64,000 nt of DNA from Deinococcus sp. QL22 (lineage in GTDB: Bacteria > Deinococcota > Deinococci > Deinococcales > Deinococcaceae), in assembly GCF_023370075.1 (NCBI RefSeq), contig NZ_CP097158.1, forward strand, positions 48,427 through 112,426, given 5' to 3'. Both the position numbers and the translations under genes were made by a program. How positions within the stretch are numbered: position 1 is the stretch's first letter; each line of letters begins with the position of its first letter. The notes beneath the pieces were generated by a model, which was not told the origin of the DNA, searched no databases, and was given only the letters and a program-made list of their open reading frames with translations. Shown one piece after another: positions 8,190 through 14,841 of the stretch.

Positions 8190-8610
8190 TTAGAACGCCT
8201 CCAGGTCTTTCCAGCGGTACAGCACATCCGGCAGGTGGCCGCCATCGGTGGCACGGGTCAACTTGATGAGGCTGCAGCTCCGGCAGATTTGCCCCTAGTC
8301 TTACCCAGCGGGGAGACGTCCCCTTTGGGAGGGAATCCCATTGGTGCTTGACGCGGGCCGCGCGGGCCGCCTTGATCTTCTCGCCGCGCAGCGTAATCTG
8401 GGCGTAACTGATGACTGTTTGTGGATCCCACTCGATTGAGGTACGGCCGTCCTGCACGCGCAAAATCGTCCCCTTACGGTTGCCCGGCCAGCGCATGGTG
8501 CCTCCTACCACATCACCTGTACGGGTCTCCTGCGACAGGCGCATTTTGGGCTTGCCCGTCTCAAGCGCTTTCTGCGCCAGGTCGAGCAGCTGCTGTGTGT
8601 TGAGGCTCAT
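8190..8610 (-). pseudogene. Frameshifted last gene of the replication operon
   Basis: The product starts MSLNTQQLLDLAQKALETGK and reads well to ...SPRWVRLG. At the run of four G on the minus strand (8292-8295 on the plus strand) it leaves the natural frame. Skipping one base gives a convincing continuation, QICRSCSLIKLTRATDGGHL, ending LYRWKDLEAF at a stop at 8190-8192, about 139 aa in all. Without the shift the frame runs meaninglessly into the convergent gene. The start overlaps the previous stop by 4 bases. A one-base insertion, a sequencing error or a programmed shift are all possible. The CRSC pair may bind metal. Confidence 0.6.
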
Positions 8611-9119
8611 GGCCGCTCGCCGTACAGGGCGTCCACAGCCTCGCGGTGCCGTTTATAGGCCTGGTTTTCAGCCTCGCGACGCAGGGCGGTCGGCAGGCCA
8701 CTGAGCAGATGATCGTGATTCATTTGCCACTCGTACAACTCGGTGAGGTGGTGCTCCCAGAGCTGTTGGCTGGTCATCGTGTCCCCATTTGAGTGTCGCT
8801 GGAGCACCGGCATCGGGAGGGCGTCATAGCGGGCCAACTGCGCGAGCTGGTTGGCATGCCGGGTCTCCGCCGCCTTAGCTGCCGAGTCCTGCCGCATCCG
8901 CGCACGGTCTTGAGCCACGGCGAAGGCCTCGGTCGTCTCGACCTGCACTACCCGGTCTTCCAGGTAGAGCTTCACCTTGTCGTCGGCGAGCCGGTCCCGT
9001 CTGCCCACGCGCAACTCGCTTCTGCGCTCACGGTCATGCGGGCCAAGGAGGTCGCGGATCATGGCATCCGTCCACCCCCGCTCTTTCAGCTGAAAGGTAC
9101 TCAGCACGGGCGGTTTCAT
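8607..9119 (-). CDS. Hypothetical protein in the replication operon
   Basis: This 170-aa, charged, mostly helical protein opens LSTFQLKERGWTDAMIRDLL. That segment resembles short recognition domains found in plasmid and actinobacterial proteins that precede a ...KLYLEDRV strand; I do not know a function. Its start overlaps the stop of the 556-aa replication-like gene by 4 bases (9116-9119), and its end overlaps the next gene by 4 bases, so it is translated as part of that operon. Confidence 0.7.
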   Translation of the reverse strand: MKPPVLSTFQLKERGWTDAMIRDLLGPHDRERRSELRVGRRDRLADDKVKLYLEDRVVQVETTEAFAVAQDRARMRQDSAAKAAETRHANQLAQLARYDALPMPVLQRHSNGDTMTSQQLWEHHLTELYEWQMNHDHLLSGLPTALRREAENQAYKRHREAVDALYGERP

Positions 9120-10786
9120 GTGCCGACACGCTCGAAGCGGGCGGCATTGACCAGCTGGTAACAGGGGATGGTGTGCCCAGTGTTGAGCAAGCGGTTGGCT
9201 CCCTGTACCGCCTTGACTTCTACCTCGGCCCCGGTCGAGAGATCACGGTACACCGACCCGACTTTGGCGAGCACAACGACATCATCGCTGGAGGTCTGTG
9301 CGGCCACCACCGGCTCCGTACTGGGCTTGAGACTGGTCAGGTGCCCGGCCACGAAACGATCAAGGGTCATCATGTCGCCGCCGTCCAGTTCGATGATGTA
9401 CCCGTTCTGCCGTACGCTCTTCACCACCCCCAGCTTGCTGCCCACGCTGCAACGCGCACCTTCGGGCAGGTGCGGATCCAGGTGCGAAAGGTCGACCGGC
9501 CCCAGCACTTTTCCATCGGCGGCAGGGACGACAACCTTGGGGGGTTTGACCGCGCCGATCAGGCGGTCAAGGCCGCGCACGACCAGCGTGATCATGTTGT
9601 CCTTGGAGGTGGACGCTTCGAGGCGGGCTGTCAACATAACGCGCCGGATTTCTTCGACGGTGAGTTTGCTCCAGAGTTCGTCGCGGCTGAGGTTGCCGGT
9701 GCGGGTCTTCTCCGCAGCGTAAGTCGAAAACTGCTTGCCCAGAGCTTCGCGCAAGGCCTTTTCGCTCTCAGGACCCGCGACGGGGCGCGAGGCGAGGTCG
9801 GTGGGGGGAATGGGGAACAGCCCGGCCACCGTGAGCGCCAGAGCGGGCAGTGCGGCGCCGTGCGGGGCCTCCGCCACCGCCTCGCCCGCGCCGCCGCCCG
9901 GAACAGTTTCAAGAGCTTCGGTTGACGTTCCCGATGCGAACAAGAACTCGGCATCTTCATCCGTGATGGTTAAATCATCCCCGGCCGCTTCAGCGGCCAC
10001 GCCGCTAGGCGCAGGCTGTTCGAGCATTCCGGTGGGCGAGCTGGGCACCTGAGGCAAGGGCAGGTCAGTCACGGGGGGAGTGATTGGCTCGGCTTCATGG
10101 GTTGGGATTTGAAGCGCAGCGTCCATTGAGGAGTGTTGCGCTGGGCTTGGTTCGGCCACCGGCGTCCTGATCATTTGGAGCACAGGCAGTTCAGCCGGTG
10201 AGGAAATGACTGGTCCCGCTTCATGGGTTGGGGTTTGAAGCGCAGCGTCATTTGAGGAGTGTTGTGCGGGACTTGGTTCGGCCACCGGCGCACTCGGCGA
10301 ACTGCCCTGCGCGTCACCAGTAACGTCTAATACTCCTCTTTTTTTCTTTAAGTCTCTCTTTTTAAAATCACTCTTTATAGCTGCGGGTTTCCCGTCAGTC
10401 GGTTGAGCCGTCAGTCGGTTTTCCCGTTCGTCGGTGAGCAACCGACTGACGGCTTTCCCGTTCGTCGGTGAATCCGCACTGAGGAAGTCAGTGAACGGCT
10501 CGTCGTCCACGACATACTCCCAGCCTGAGAATTTGCCGCCCTTGCCCTGAACTTTCTCGCGCAACACGTAGCCGTGAGCCTCAAGCTCCTTCATGGCTGT
10601 TTGGTGGGATTCCCGTCCATCCATCGACTGCGACTGCAGCCAGTCCATGTAGAACTGCCACTCTTCGGGACAGCTCATCATCACGGCAAGCAAACCTTTG
10701 GCCTTCAGGCTGAGCTTCGGATTTCGAAGCGCTGCATTGTCGATTTGGGTGAAGCACTTGGTCTTTTTGCGGCGGCGAATGCTCAC
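9116..10786 (-). CDS. HTH replication-type protein with repeat linker
   Basis: The 556-aa product has an N-terminal winged-helix/DnaD-like replication module (about 8-95: FTQIDNAALRNPKLSLKAKG, then a helix with EEWQFYMDWLQ). A long Pro/Ala/Ser-rich linker with a 42-residue tandem repeat follows (about 165-250), then a helical domain (about 340-420) and a small beta-barrel-like end (CSVGSKLGVVKSVRQNGYII). Phage and plasmid replication initiators or helicase loaders have this N-terminal arrangement, and it is the best replication candidate here. GTG at 10786 has GGAG 7 bases upstream and overlaps the previous stop by 4 bases. Iteron-like repeats lie in its own coding sequence (10392-10471). Confidence 0.7.
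   Translation of the reverse strand: MSIRRRKKTKCFTQIDNAALRNPKLSLKAKGLLAVMMSCPEEWQFYMDWLQSQSMDGRESHQTAMKELEAHGYVLREKVQGKGGKFSGWEYVVDDEPFTDFLSADSPTNGKAVSRLLTDERENRLTAQPTDGKPAAIKSDFKKRDLKKKRGVLDVTGDAQGSSPSAPVAEPSPAQHSSNDAALQTPTHEAGPVISSPAELPVLQMIRTPVAEPSPAQHSSMDAALQIPTHEAEPITPPVTDLPLPQVPSSPTGMLEQPAPSGVAAEAAGDDLTITDEDAEFLFASGTSTEALETVPGGGAGEAVAEAPHGAALPALALTVAGLFPIPPTDLASRPVAGPESEKALREALGKQFSTYAAEKTRTGNLSRDELWSKLTVEEIRRVMLTARLEASTSKDNMITLVVRGLDRLIGAVKPPKVVVPAADGKVLGPVDLSHLDPHLPEGARCSVGSKLGVVKSVRQNGYIIELDGGDMMTLDRFVAGHLTSLKPSTEPVVAAQTSSDDVVVLAKVGSVYRDLSTGAEVEVKAVQGANRLLNTGHTIPCYQLVNAARFERVGT
10092..10290 (-). repeat. 126-bp-period tandem repeat coding for the linker
   Basis: The stretch at 10092-10164 recurs at 10218-10290 with few changes. 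It encodes PVAEPSPAQHSS-DAALQ-PTHEA twice in the linker of the 556-aa protein. The period is 42 codons, so the repeat keeps the frame. Confidence 0.8.
10392..10471. repeat. Iteron-like direct and inverted repeats
   Basis: CCGTCAGTCGGTT occurs at 10392-10404 and 10408-10420, and its exact reverse complement at 10440-10452. An 18-mer, TTTCCCGTTCGTCGGTGA, occurs at 10420-10437 and 10454-10471. Five repeat units in 80 bases inside the replication-like gene resemble an iteron origin. Coding for a repeated peptide could also explain part of it. Confidence 0.6.
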
Positions 10787-11055
10787 GGTACAACTCCGAC
10801 GCGCTCACAGAATCCTACGATTCCACTCCGGTACGTTGACCGGAAGCCCACACCCGCGTAAAGTGTGGTTAGGCGAAGGCCTGCGAACTGGCGAGTTCGC
10901 AAACAATTCGAGTTTTGGATACGGACACCCTCTGAGAACAACGGCTTGCAGGCCGCTCGGGGGGTGAACCCGTTCATGGAGTGCTCGGCCATGACCGGGT
11001 GTCCGTCCAGTGTAATGCAAATTTCCCTTCGTGAGGGCTGACTCTGCAGGTTCAT
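10783..11055 (-). CDS. Small hypothetical protein of the replication operon
   Basis: A 90-aa frame that starts inside the preceding stop (ATGA, 11055-11052) and ends inside the next start (GTGA, 10786-10783). This perfect pair of 4-base overlaps is the main evidence that it is a gene. The sequence begins MNLQSQPSRREICITLDGHP and has no family I recognise. The DNA also holds a strong hairpin (10882-10901), so part of it may act as RNA or DNA structure rather than protein. Confidence 0.5.
   Translation of the reverse strand: MNLQSQPSRREICITLDGHPVMAEHSMNGFTPRAACKPLFSEGVRIQNSNCLRTRQFAGLRLTTLYAGVGFRSTYRSGIVGFCERVGVVP
10882..10901. promoter_or_regulatory. Perfect hairpin upstream of the replication-type gene
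   Basis: TGCGAACT and AGTTCGCA (8-base arms) flank GGCG. A further pair of 9-base arms, CGGACACCC (10922-10930) and GGGTGTCCG (10997-11005), lies next to it. They could be an attenuator in the operon leader or an origin structure. Confidence 0.4.
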
Positions 11056-11255
11056 TGCGTACTCCAGGGGTACTCGCGAATGGCGGCAGTCATGACCTGC
11101 CGGAGCTTGTCGAGGGTGAGACCGCGCCAATGCAACACGGGGCGGTTCAGAACTTCGTTGGCGTATTGCGTCAGCGCCCTGATGGGAAGATCTTTCTCGC
11201 CCTTGGGATTTGGGAGCCGGGCGCACAGGTAGGCCGCGAATGGTTCTTGCTGCAC
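11052..11255 (-). CDS. Hypothetical protein, first gene of the replication operon
   Basis: GTG at 11255 gives 67 aa, ending ...KLRQVMTAAIREYPWSTQ. The open frame continues upstream for about 20 codons without a good start and still looks coding (LKSPASPPAPCIRPLKDPTT), so the true N-terminus may be longer or lost. Helical pattern with a central RALTQYANEVLNRPVLHWRG. It overlaps the next gene by 4 bases. Confidence 0.5.
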   Translation of the reverse strand: MQQEPFAAYLCARLPNPKGEKDLPIRALTQYANEVLNRPVLHWRGLTLDKLRQVMTAAIREYPWSTQ

Positions 11256-11412
11256 CGTGGTCGGGTCTTTGAGCGGGCGGATGCATGGCGCTGGGGGTGA
11301 TGCAGGCGACTTGAGATATCAAGCGGCTCAAAGAGAGGGCCAGCGCGTGGCTGCAAACAGGGAAGCGGGAGGGTGGAGGCTGAAGAGTGTTCACCCTCTC
11401 AAGGTGAAGCCG

Positions 11413-11430
11413 CTGGGGGTGACGCGGGCC
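11413..11430 (+). repeat. Dispersed G-rich repeat, copy a
   Basis: CTGGGGGTGACGCGGGCC. On the minus strand the unit reads GCCCGCGTCACCCCCAG, then CGGCTTCACCTTGAG. The same unit recurs at 11560 (same strand) and at 14807 and 15585 (opposite strand); shorter versions start the 93-base repeats at 12259 and 13404. Confidence 0.7.
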
Positions 11431-11559
11431 ACTTGGCCTAGGTGCTGAGGGTCATCAAGGAAGGAGAGGCTCTGGTTCGGCAGGGTGTTTCCCGTGAGAA
11501 CCCAAGTAAGCGAGGTAGAGGGTGTGGGCGGAGATGTCATGTCTTTGAGAGTGAGGGGG

Positions 11560-11577
11560 CTGGGGGTGACGCGGGCC
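11560..11577 (+). repeat. Dispersed G-rich repeat, copy b
   Basis: CTGGGGGTGACGCGGGCC, identical to copy a, preceded by GAGAGTGAGGGGG, which matches the degenerate outer part of the unit. Confidence 0.7.
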
Positions 11578-12137
11578 GACCTCGTCCGATCGTCGGGGTG
11601 GTCGGGGCGGTGGATCATCAGTCCAATTGGGGTGACCACCTCAACGACCAAGGGGTATGCAAAGGGAGACAGAAGCCCAAGCGTCACACCGTTGAGGGTG
11701 ACGTTGCTCGGGGTGGTCACCCCAACCAGGATCGGGGTGACCACCAAGTGCTGGGGGAGAAGATGCCTTCTAGGACAGGCTTTTCGTCTCGTTCATGCCC
11801 CCAGAATCTCTGGGTCAAATTTGGCTGAATTGATCAGTAAGACGGTTGTCAAGTGGGGGGACGGCGTCATGACTCGTGGGGTAACGGCCAGAGTGATCAG
11901 GGCCAGCATGAGTTTGGAGAGGCAGAAGTCGCGTGATGGGTGTACACCCATTTCGGCTAGGCGCTGTGACTTGACTTTGCACTTTTACGTCCGGCGGGTT
12001 GCTCGACTGACGTGTGCCGGATCAGGATCTCTCACCTGTGTACTTGGTTTTGAAGGTTGTCAGATAGCCCCTCTTGGTGAAGCCAACTCTGGTTTGAGCA
12101 TCCAGCCTGAGCGGCGAGCCGTTGGGTGGTGAGATTG

Positions 12138-12187
12138 GCCTGCCTGAGCAGGCTCGACTCATCTCCCCTCCACCCCAGCTGGGGTGG
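12138..12187. other. Two strong adjacent hairpins
   Basis: GCCTGCCTGAGCAGGC (12138-12153) can be extended by outer GAGAT/ATCTC arms. It is followed by the perfect 18-base palindrome CCACCCCAGCTGGGGTGG (12170-12187). There is no T-run after either, so they are not typical terminators. They lie just before the first 93-base repeat. Confidence 0.5.
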
Positions 12188-12258
12188 CACATCTTGTCAA
12201 GTGCGGCAAGTCGTTTGAGGACAACGTTTACGGCCTATCCTCCAGCTGCAAGATGCCG

Positions 12259-12351
12259 CGTCACCCCCAGCCGTGCCTGCTGACCAGTAACAAAGGTCAC
12301 CCCCGAGACATAACGTCAATCGGGGGTGGTTCCACCGAGGCAGTCTGGAGG
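12259..12351 (+). repeat. 93-base direct repeat, left copy
   Basis: About 90% identical to 13404-13496. It begins with the CGTCACCCCCAGCCG core of the dispersed repeat. It contains a 9-base stem, CACCCCCGA / TCGGGGGTG, around a TAACGTCA centre. The pair brackets the 208-aa gene. Confidence 0.8.
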
Positions 12352-12456
12352 CCTGAGGCACAGGAATACACAGCGGTAATTACCTGCAGTTTCATCCGGG
12401 TAAAACCCCTGTATTTTTTCTGGTCTAAGGCGGCTCAGGTACAAGACGTCATGGGT

Positions 12457-12494
12457 ACTTTTGCACTCGGTCTACATCCGAAGGGTGCAAAAGT
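12457..12494. promoter_or_regulatory. 10-base perfect inverted repeat
   Basis: ACTTTTGCAC (12457-12466) and GTGCAAAAGT (12485-12494) with an 18-base spacer. It could be an operator for the small frame and 208-aa gene to its right. Confidence 0.4.
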
Positions 12495-12631
12495 CATTGC
12501 AACTCGAAGGTGGCATATTCCTGTCCAGCGGCACTTTTCGCTACACTCCGGTCACGGACGTCACGAGCGTTCAGGCCACCATCACCAACTCCAACCAAGC
12601 CGAACACTGGCGCGGCGAATACGAAGTCTAG
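12485..12631 (+). CDS. Short hypothetical protein or gene remnant
   Basis: GTG at 12485 gives 48 aa: LQLEGGIFLSSGTFRYTP, then VQATITNSNQAEHWRGEYEV. The sequence has good beta-strand character, more like the tail of a larger protein than a random frame. The start coincides with the right arm of the inverted repeat. It lies 71 bases before the 208-aa gene on the same strand. Function unknown. Confidence 0.35.
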   Translation: MQKSLQLEGGIFLSSGTFRYTPVTDVTSVQATITNSNQAEHWRGEYEV

Positions 12632-12702
12632 GAGGGCAGCACCATGTTTGCTGTCCTGAGTTGATCTGCGCCCTCCTGCCGCTGTGCTGAAGGAACTTTG
12701 AA

Positions 12703-13329
12703 GTGACCCGATCCCCCGTTCCCCTGCCCCATGCCGCTACCCTGACCCTGACTGGATGGCCCCGCAAACACGAGCGTGGCCTCCTGGTAGGTGGCCTGCT
12801 GGTGCGCACGACGCACCCAGTGACCGACGTGCCCACCCACCGCGTCACGGTGATCGCCTATCCCCAAACTACGCCGGACGGCTGCCTCATCAGCTTGCAG
12901 ACGCAAGCTAACCGAGTCCGGAAGGCGCGGGGGAGCAACGCTGTACAGCTGCGGGTGGTTGGTCACCTGATCCGCATTGATGGAACCTCTGGCACAGTGC
13001 AAATACAGGTCTACCCGAGTATGAGCAGCGTGCCCCCCTTCCGCATCACTTTGCAGGCCACCGGGGCCGTCCTGGCTTTCGATCCCTCGACGTTCGCAGT
13101 ATCCATCACAGGTCGCGTCTTGCACGCAGGAGGAAGGGTGATGCTATTGGCCGAAACCATTGAGGCTGTTCACGCCCCGGTGCCGGAACGCTGGGCGAAC
13201 TGGAAACCTAAACGCGGGTACGGACGCGCAATCAAACGTTCTAAAGACCGCGCCACAGAAGTGACTTCGCCTGCTGAAACACCGACCGCGCTCACTGCCC
13301 CCCTCTCTTCCACCCCCCACGAGCCTTGA
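12703..13329 (+). CDS. Hypothetical beta-rich, possibly nucleic-acid-binding protein
   Basis: The 208-aa product (GTG at 12703, AAGGA 9 bases upstream) is rich in beta strands over residues 10-150 (for example VQLRVVGHLIRIDGTSGTVQ and FAVSITGRVLHAGGRVMLLA). It ends in a basic stretch (WKPKRGYGRAIKRSKDRA) and a disordered tail. The pattern could suit an OB-fold or similar nucleic-acid binder, but no family was recognised. The gene is framed by the two 93-base repeats and converges with the candidate structured RNA. Confidence 0.65.
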   Translation: MTRSPVPLPHAATLTLTGWPRKHERGLLVGGLLVRTTHPVTDVPTHRVTVIAYPQTTPDGCLISLQTQANRVRKARGSNAVQLRVVGHLIRIDGTSGTVQIQVYPSMSSVPPFRITLQATGAVLAFDPSTFAVSITGRVLHAGGRVMLLAETIEAVHAPVPERWANWKPKRGYGRAIKRSKDRATEVTSPAETPTALTAPLSSTPHEP

Positions 13330-13403
13330 CAACCCCGACTCATGCATCCCATCTCAGCGTCCAGCTTCAGTTTTGCCGTATGGGTGAAGAAACACGCTTG
13401 CCC

Positions 13404-13496
13404 CGTCACCCCCAGCCGTGCTTGCTGACCAGCAACAAAAGTCACCCCCGAGACATGACGTCAATCGGGGGTGGTTCCGCCGGAGCGGTCTGGAGG
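13404..13496 (+). repeat. 93-base direct repeat, right copy
   Basis: Matches 12259-12351 (offset 1145) with about 9 differences. The stem CACCCCCGA / TCGGGGGTG is unchanged, so the hairpin appears to be maintained. Confidence 0.8.
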
Positions 13497-13618
13497 CTAC
13501 GAGAAGCGCGGAAGCTTCCATCGTTGCTTACAGAGACAGGAGCACGTCCAAATCTAACCAGACGTGAAGGAGAAAGGTTCGCCCAGAAGGCGAGCAGTAA
13601 AGCTCAGGGTTGCCCCTG

Positions 13619-13644
13619 AAAAATGAGGGCGTCTGTGGGGACGC
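13619..13644 (-). terminator. Possible Rho-independent terminator of the candidate RNA
   Basis: On the minus strand, GCGTC-CCCACA-GACGC is followed by CCTCATTTTT. The stem is short but has a T-run, and it lies where a transcript from the 14752 promoter would need to end before the convergent 208-aa gene. Confidence 0.45.
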
Positions 13645-14717
13645 AAGAAAAAGGGTGGAGGCAAGCAGCTGAGCGGCTGACCTGCACAAGCCGAACGCGC
13701 GCGATCACTCGCCGCGTGACGCAACATGATTGACCACACGTTGACCGGGAGCCATCCCAGGGAGCGTGCTGGTCGCGTGGGGGCCAACCCGTGCGACCGT
13801 GGTGTGGGGGCATGCCAACCCCGTGTCCTCGCCGGACGTCCCAGCAAACTCGTGAGTCTGCCTGTCTCTGATGGCCGTTTTCGGCCAGGTGTTTCCACCT
13901 GTCGACGGCTCTTGCAGGGCCACCCCTGCTCGCACCGCGTGAACCTACTCATGGCCGCTCCCAATCTCGGCTCGCCCCAGTTGCCTGGTGTGATGTGTGC
14001 CGAGACCTTCCCACGTTCTCCGATCTGACTGCGCCGGGGTGTCTCTCCCGGATGGTGCCGTTCGCCGCGCATACAAGACGTGATTCGCTGTGCAGTCAGT
14101 CACCCTAGGGGTGACCTTTAGCCGAGTAGATGTTCCGAAACCCCGGTTTACCCTCACGCTGTTGTCCACCGCTCTCGCGGGCTCTGGGAGGTCTCCCAGA
14201 TTCCCGGCACGTACACCGCTGACCCTTGTGAGGTCACGCACCCCAAACAATCCTCGAGGGATCGCTTGACAGGCTTGAGCTATCCGCCGATCTGCCCAGG
14301 TTGCCCCGTGCAGTACCACCGCACCCTTCCCGTGCCCGTCATCACCGGGCCTCGTTCCGTTGCGGCTCAGACCATCGCTAGCCTGCTGACGCCCACCTGT
14401 GGGGTGAAGGTTGTACCGTTGCCAGCACCCCCCTCTGTTCTTTTTGATCGGCAGGGGTTGACACATCACTGTGCGCCCGTTCCCGTGTCGCCCAACGTCT
14501 GTTTGTTTTGGATTGGGTCGAGACCAGGAGTTGCACCTGGTAGCGCCCGTTGCCACCGCACCAGCCAGGATTGTCCCCCGGCATGCAGCGACGTCAGAGC
14601 AGGGTGGGGGCGAGCCACCCCATTGGTTGTCCGGCGAGGACCACACCATGCCTGTCAGTGTGATCGGGGCGGGCGCGGGGCTCAAGGGGAACCCATGCCT
14701 TACCCCCGGAATTGGAA
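13619..14717 (-). ncRNA. Candidate large structured RNA (about 1.1 kb)
   Basis: This 1.1-kb stretch has no convincing gene, but read on the minus strand it is full of compact hairpins. These include CAGGUG-GAAA-CACCUG (13886-13901), GGCCG-AAAA-CGGCC (13873-13886), GCAGGG-GUGG-CCCUGC (13914-13929), GUCACCC-CUA-GGGUGAC (14099-14115), CCGC-GAGA-GCGG (14169-14180), UCUGGGA-GACC-UCCCAGA (14183-14200) and ACCAGG/CCUGGU (14523-14541). Two stems use G-U pairs that would be A-C mismatches on the plus strand: CAAGCGAUCC/GGAUUGUUUG (14244-14268) and GCCGGG/CCUGGC (14564-14582). That fixes the strand. GNRA-type loops, a minus-strand promoter and a possible terminator agree. A 246-codon open frame (13945-14685) crosses it but has the make-up of chance translation. 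I do not recognise a known RNA class. Confidence 0.55.
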
Positions 14718-14722
14718 CATCC

Positions 14723-14752
14723 TTTATATATGCTGAAATTAGCTGAATTCAA
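14723..14752 (-). promoter_or_regulatory. Promoter reading into the candidate RNA
   Basis: On the minus strand, TTGAAT (14752-14747) is followed after 16 bases by TATATA (14730-14725), or after 18 by TATAAA. It is a conspicuous AT-rich island in GC-rich DNA. Transcription would start near 14716-14718. No start codon with a ribosome site follows, which supports a non-coding product. Confidence 0.6.
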
Positions 14753-14806
14753 CGCTGTTTTTCTAGAACCTGTCCCACTCACTTCGGCATCCTCTTGACC
14801 CCATGT

Positions 14807-14823
14807 TGCCCGCGTCACCCCCA
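14807..14823 (-). repeat. Dispersed G-rich repeat, copy c
   Basis: TGCCCGCGTCACCCCCAG, then CCGTCTCACCCTGAGG. It lies between the RNA promoter and the start of the 266-aa gene and ends about 5 bases before that ATG, in the opposite orientation to copies a and b. Confidence 0.7.
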
Positions 14824-14841
14824 GCCGTCTCACCCTGAGGC

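Larger units (their letters stand above)
11256..12456. other. Repeat-rich region with no clear gene
   Basis: About 1.2 kb of G-rich sequence on the plus strand, with recurring GGGGTGAC and its variants, two 18-base repeat copies (11413, 11560), several GGTGACCACC/GGTGGTCACC inverted pairs (about 11630-11750) and hairpins near 12140-12187. Open frames on both strands are low-complexity by-products of these repeats. Confidence 0.5.

Noticed and set aside
13945..14685. Long open frame (246 codons) on the minus strand
   Set aside because: Its translation is rich in Arg, Gly and Pro without regular hydrophobic spacing, has no ribosome site, and is interrupted by many hairpins; I treat it as a chance frame over a structured RNA. 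It remains the main alternative.
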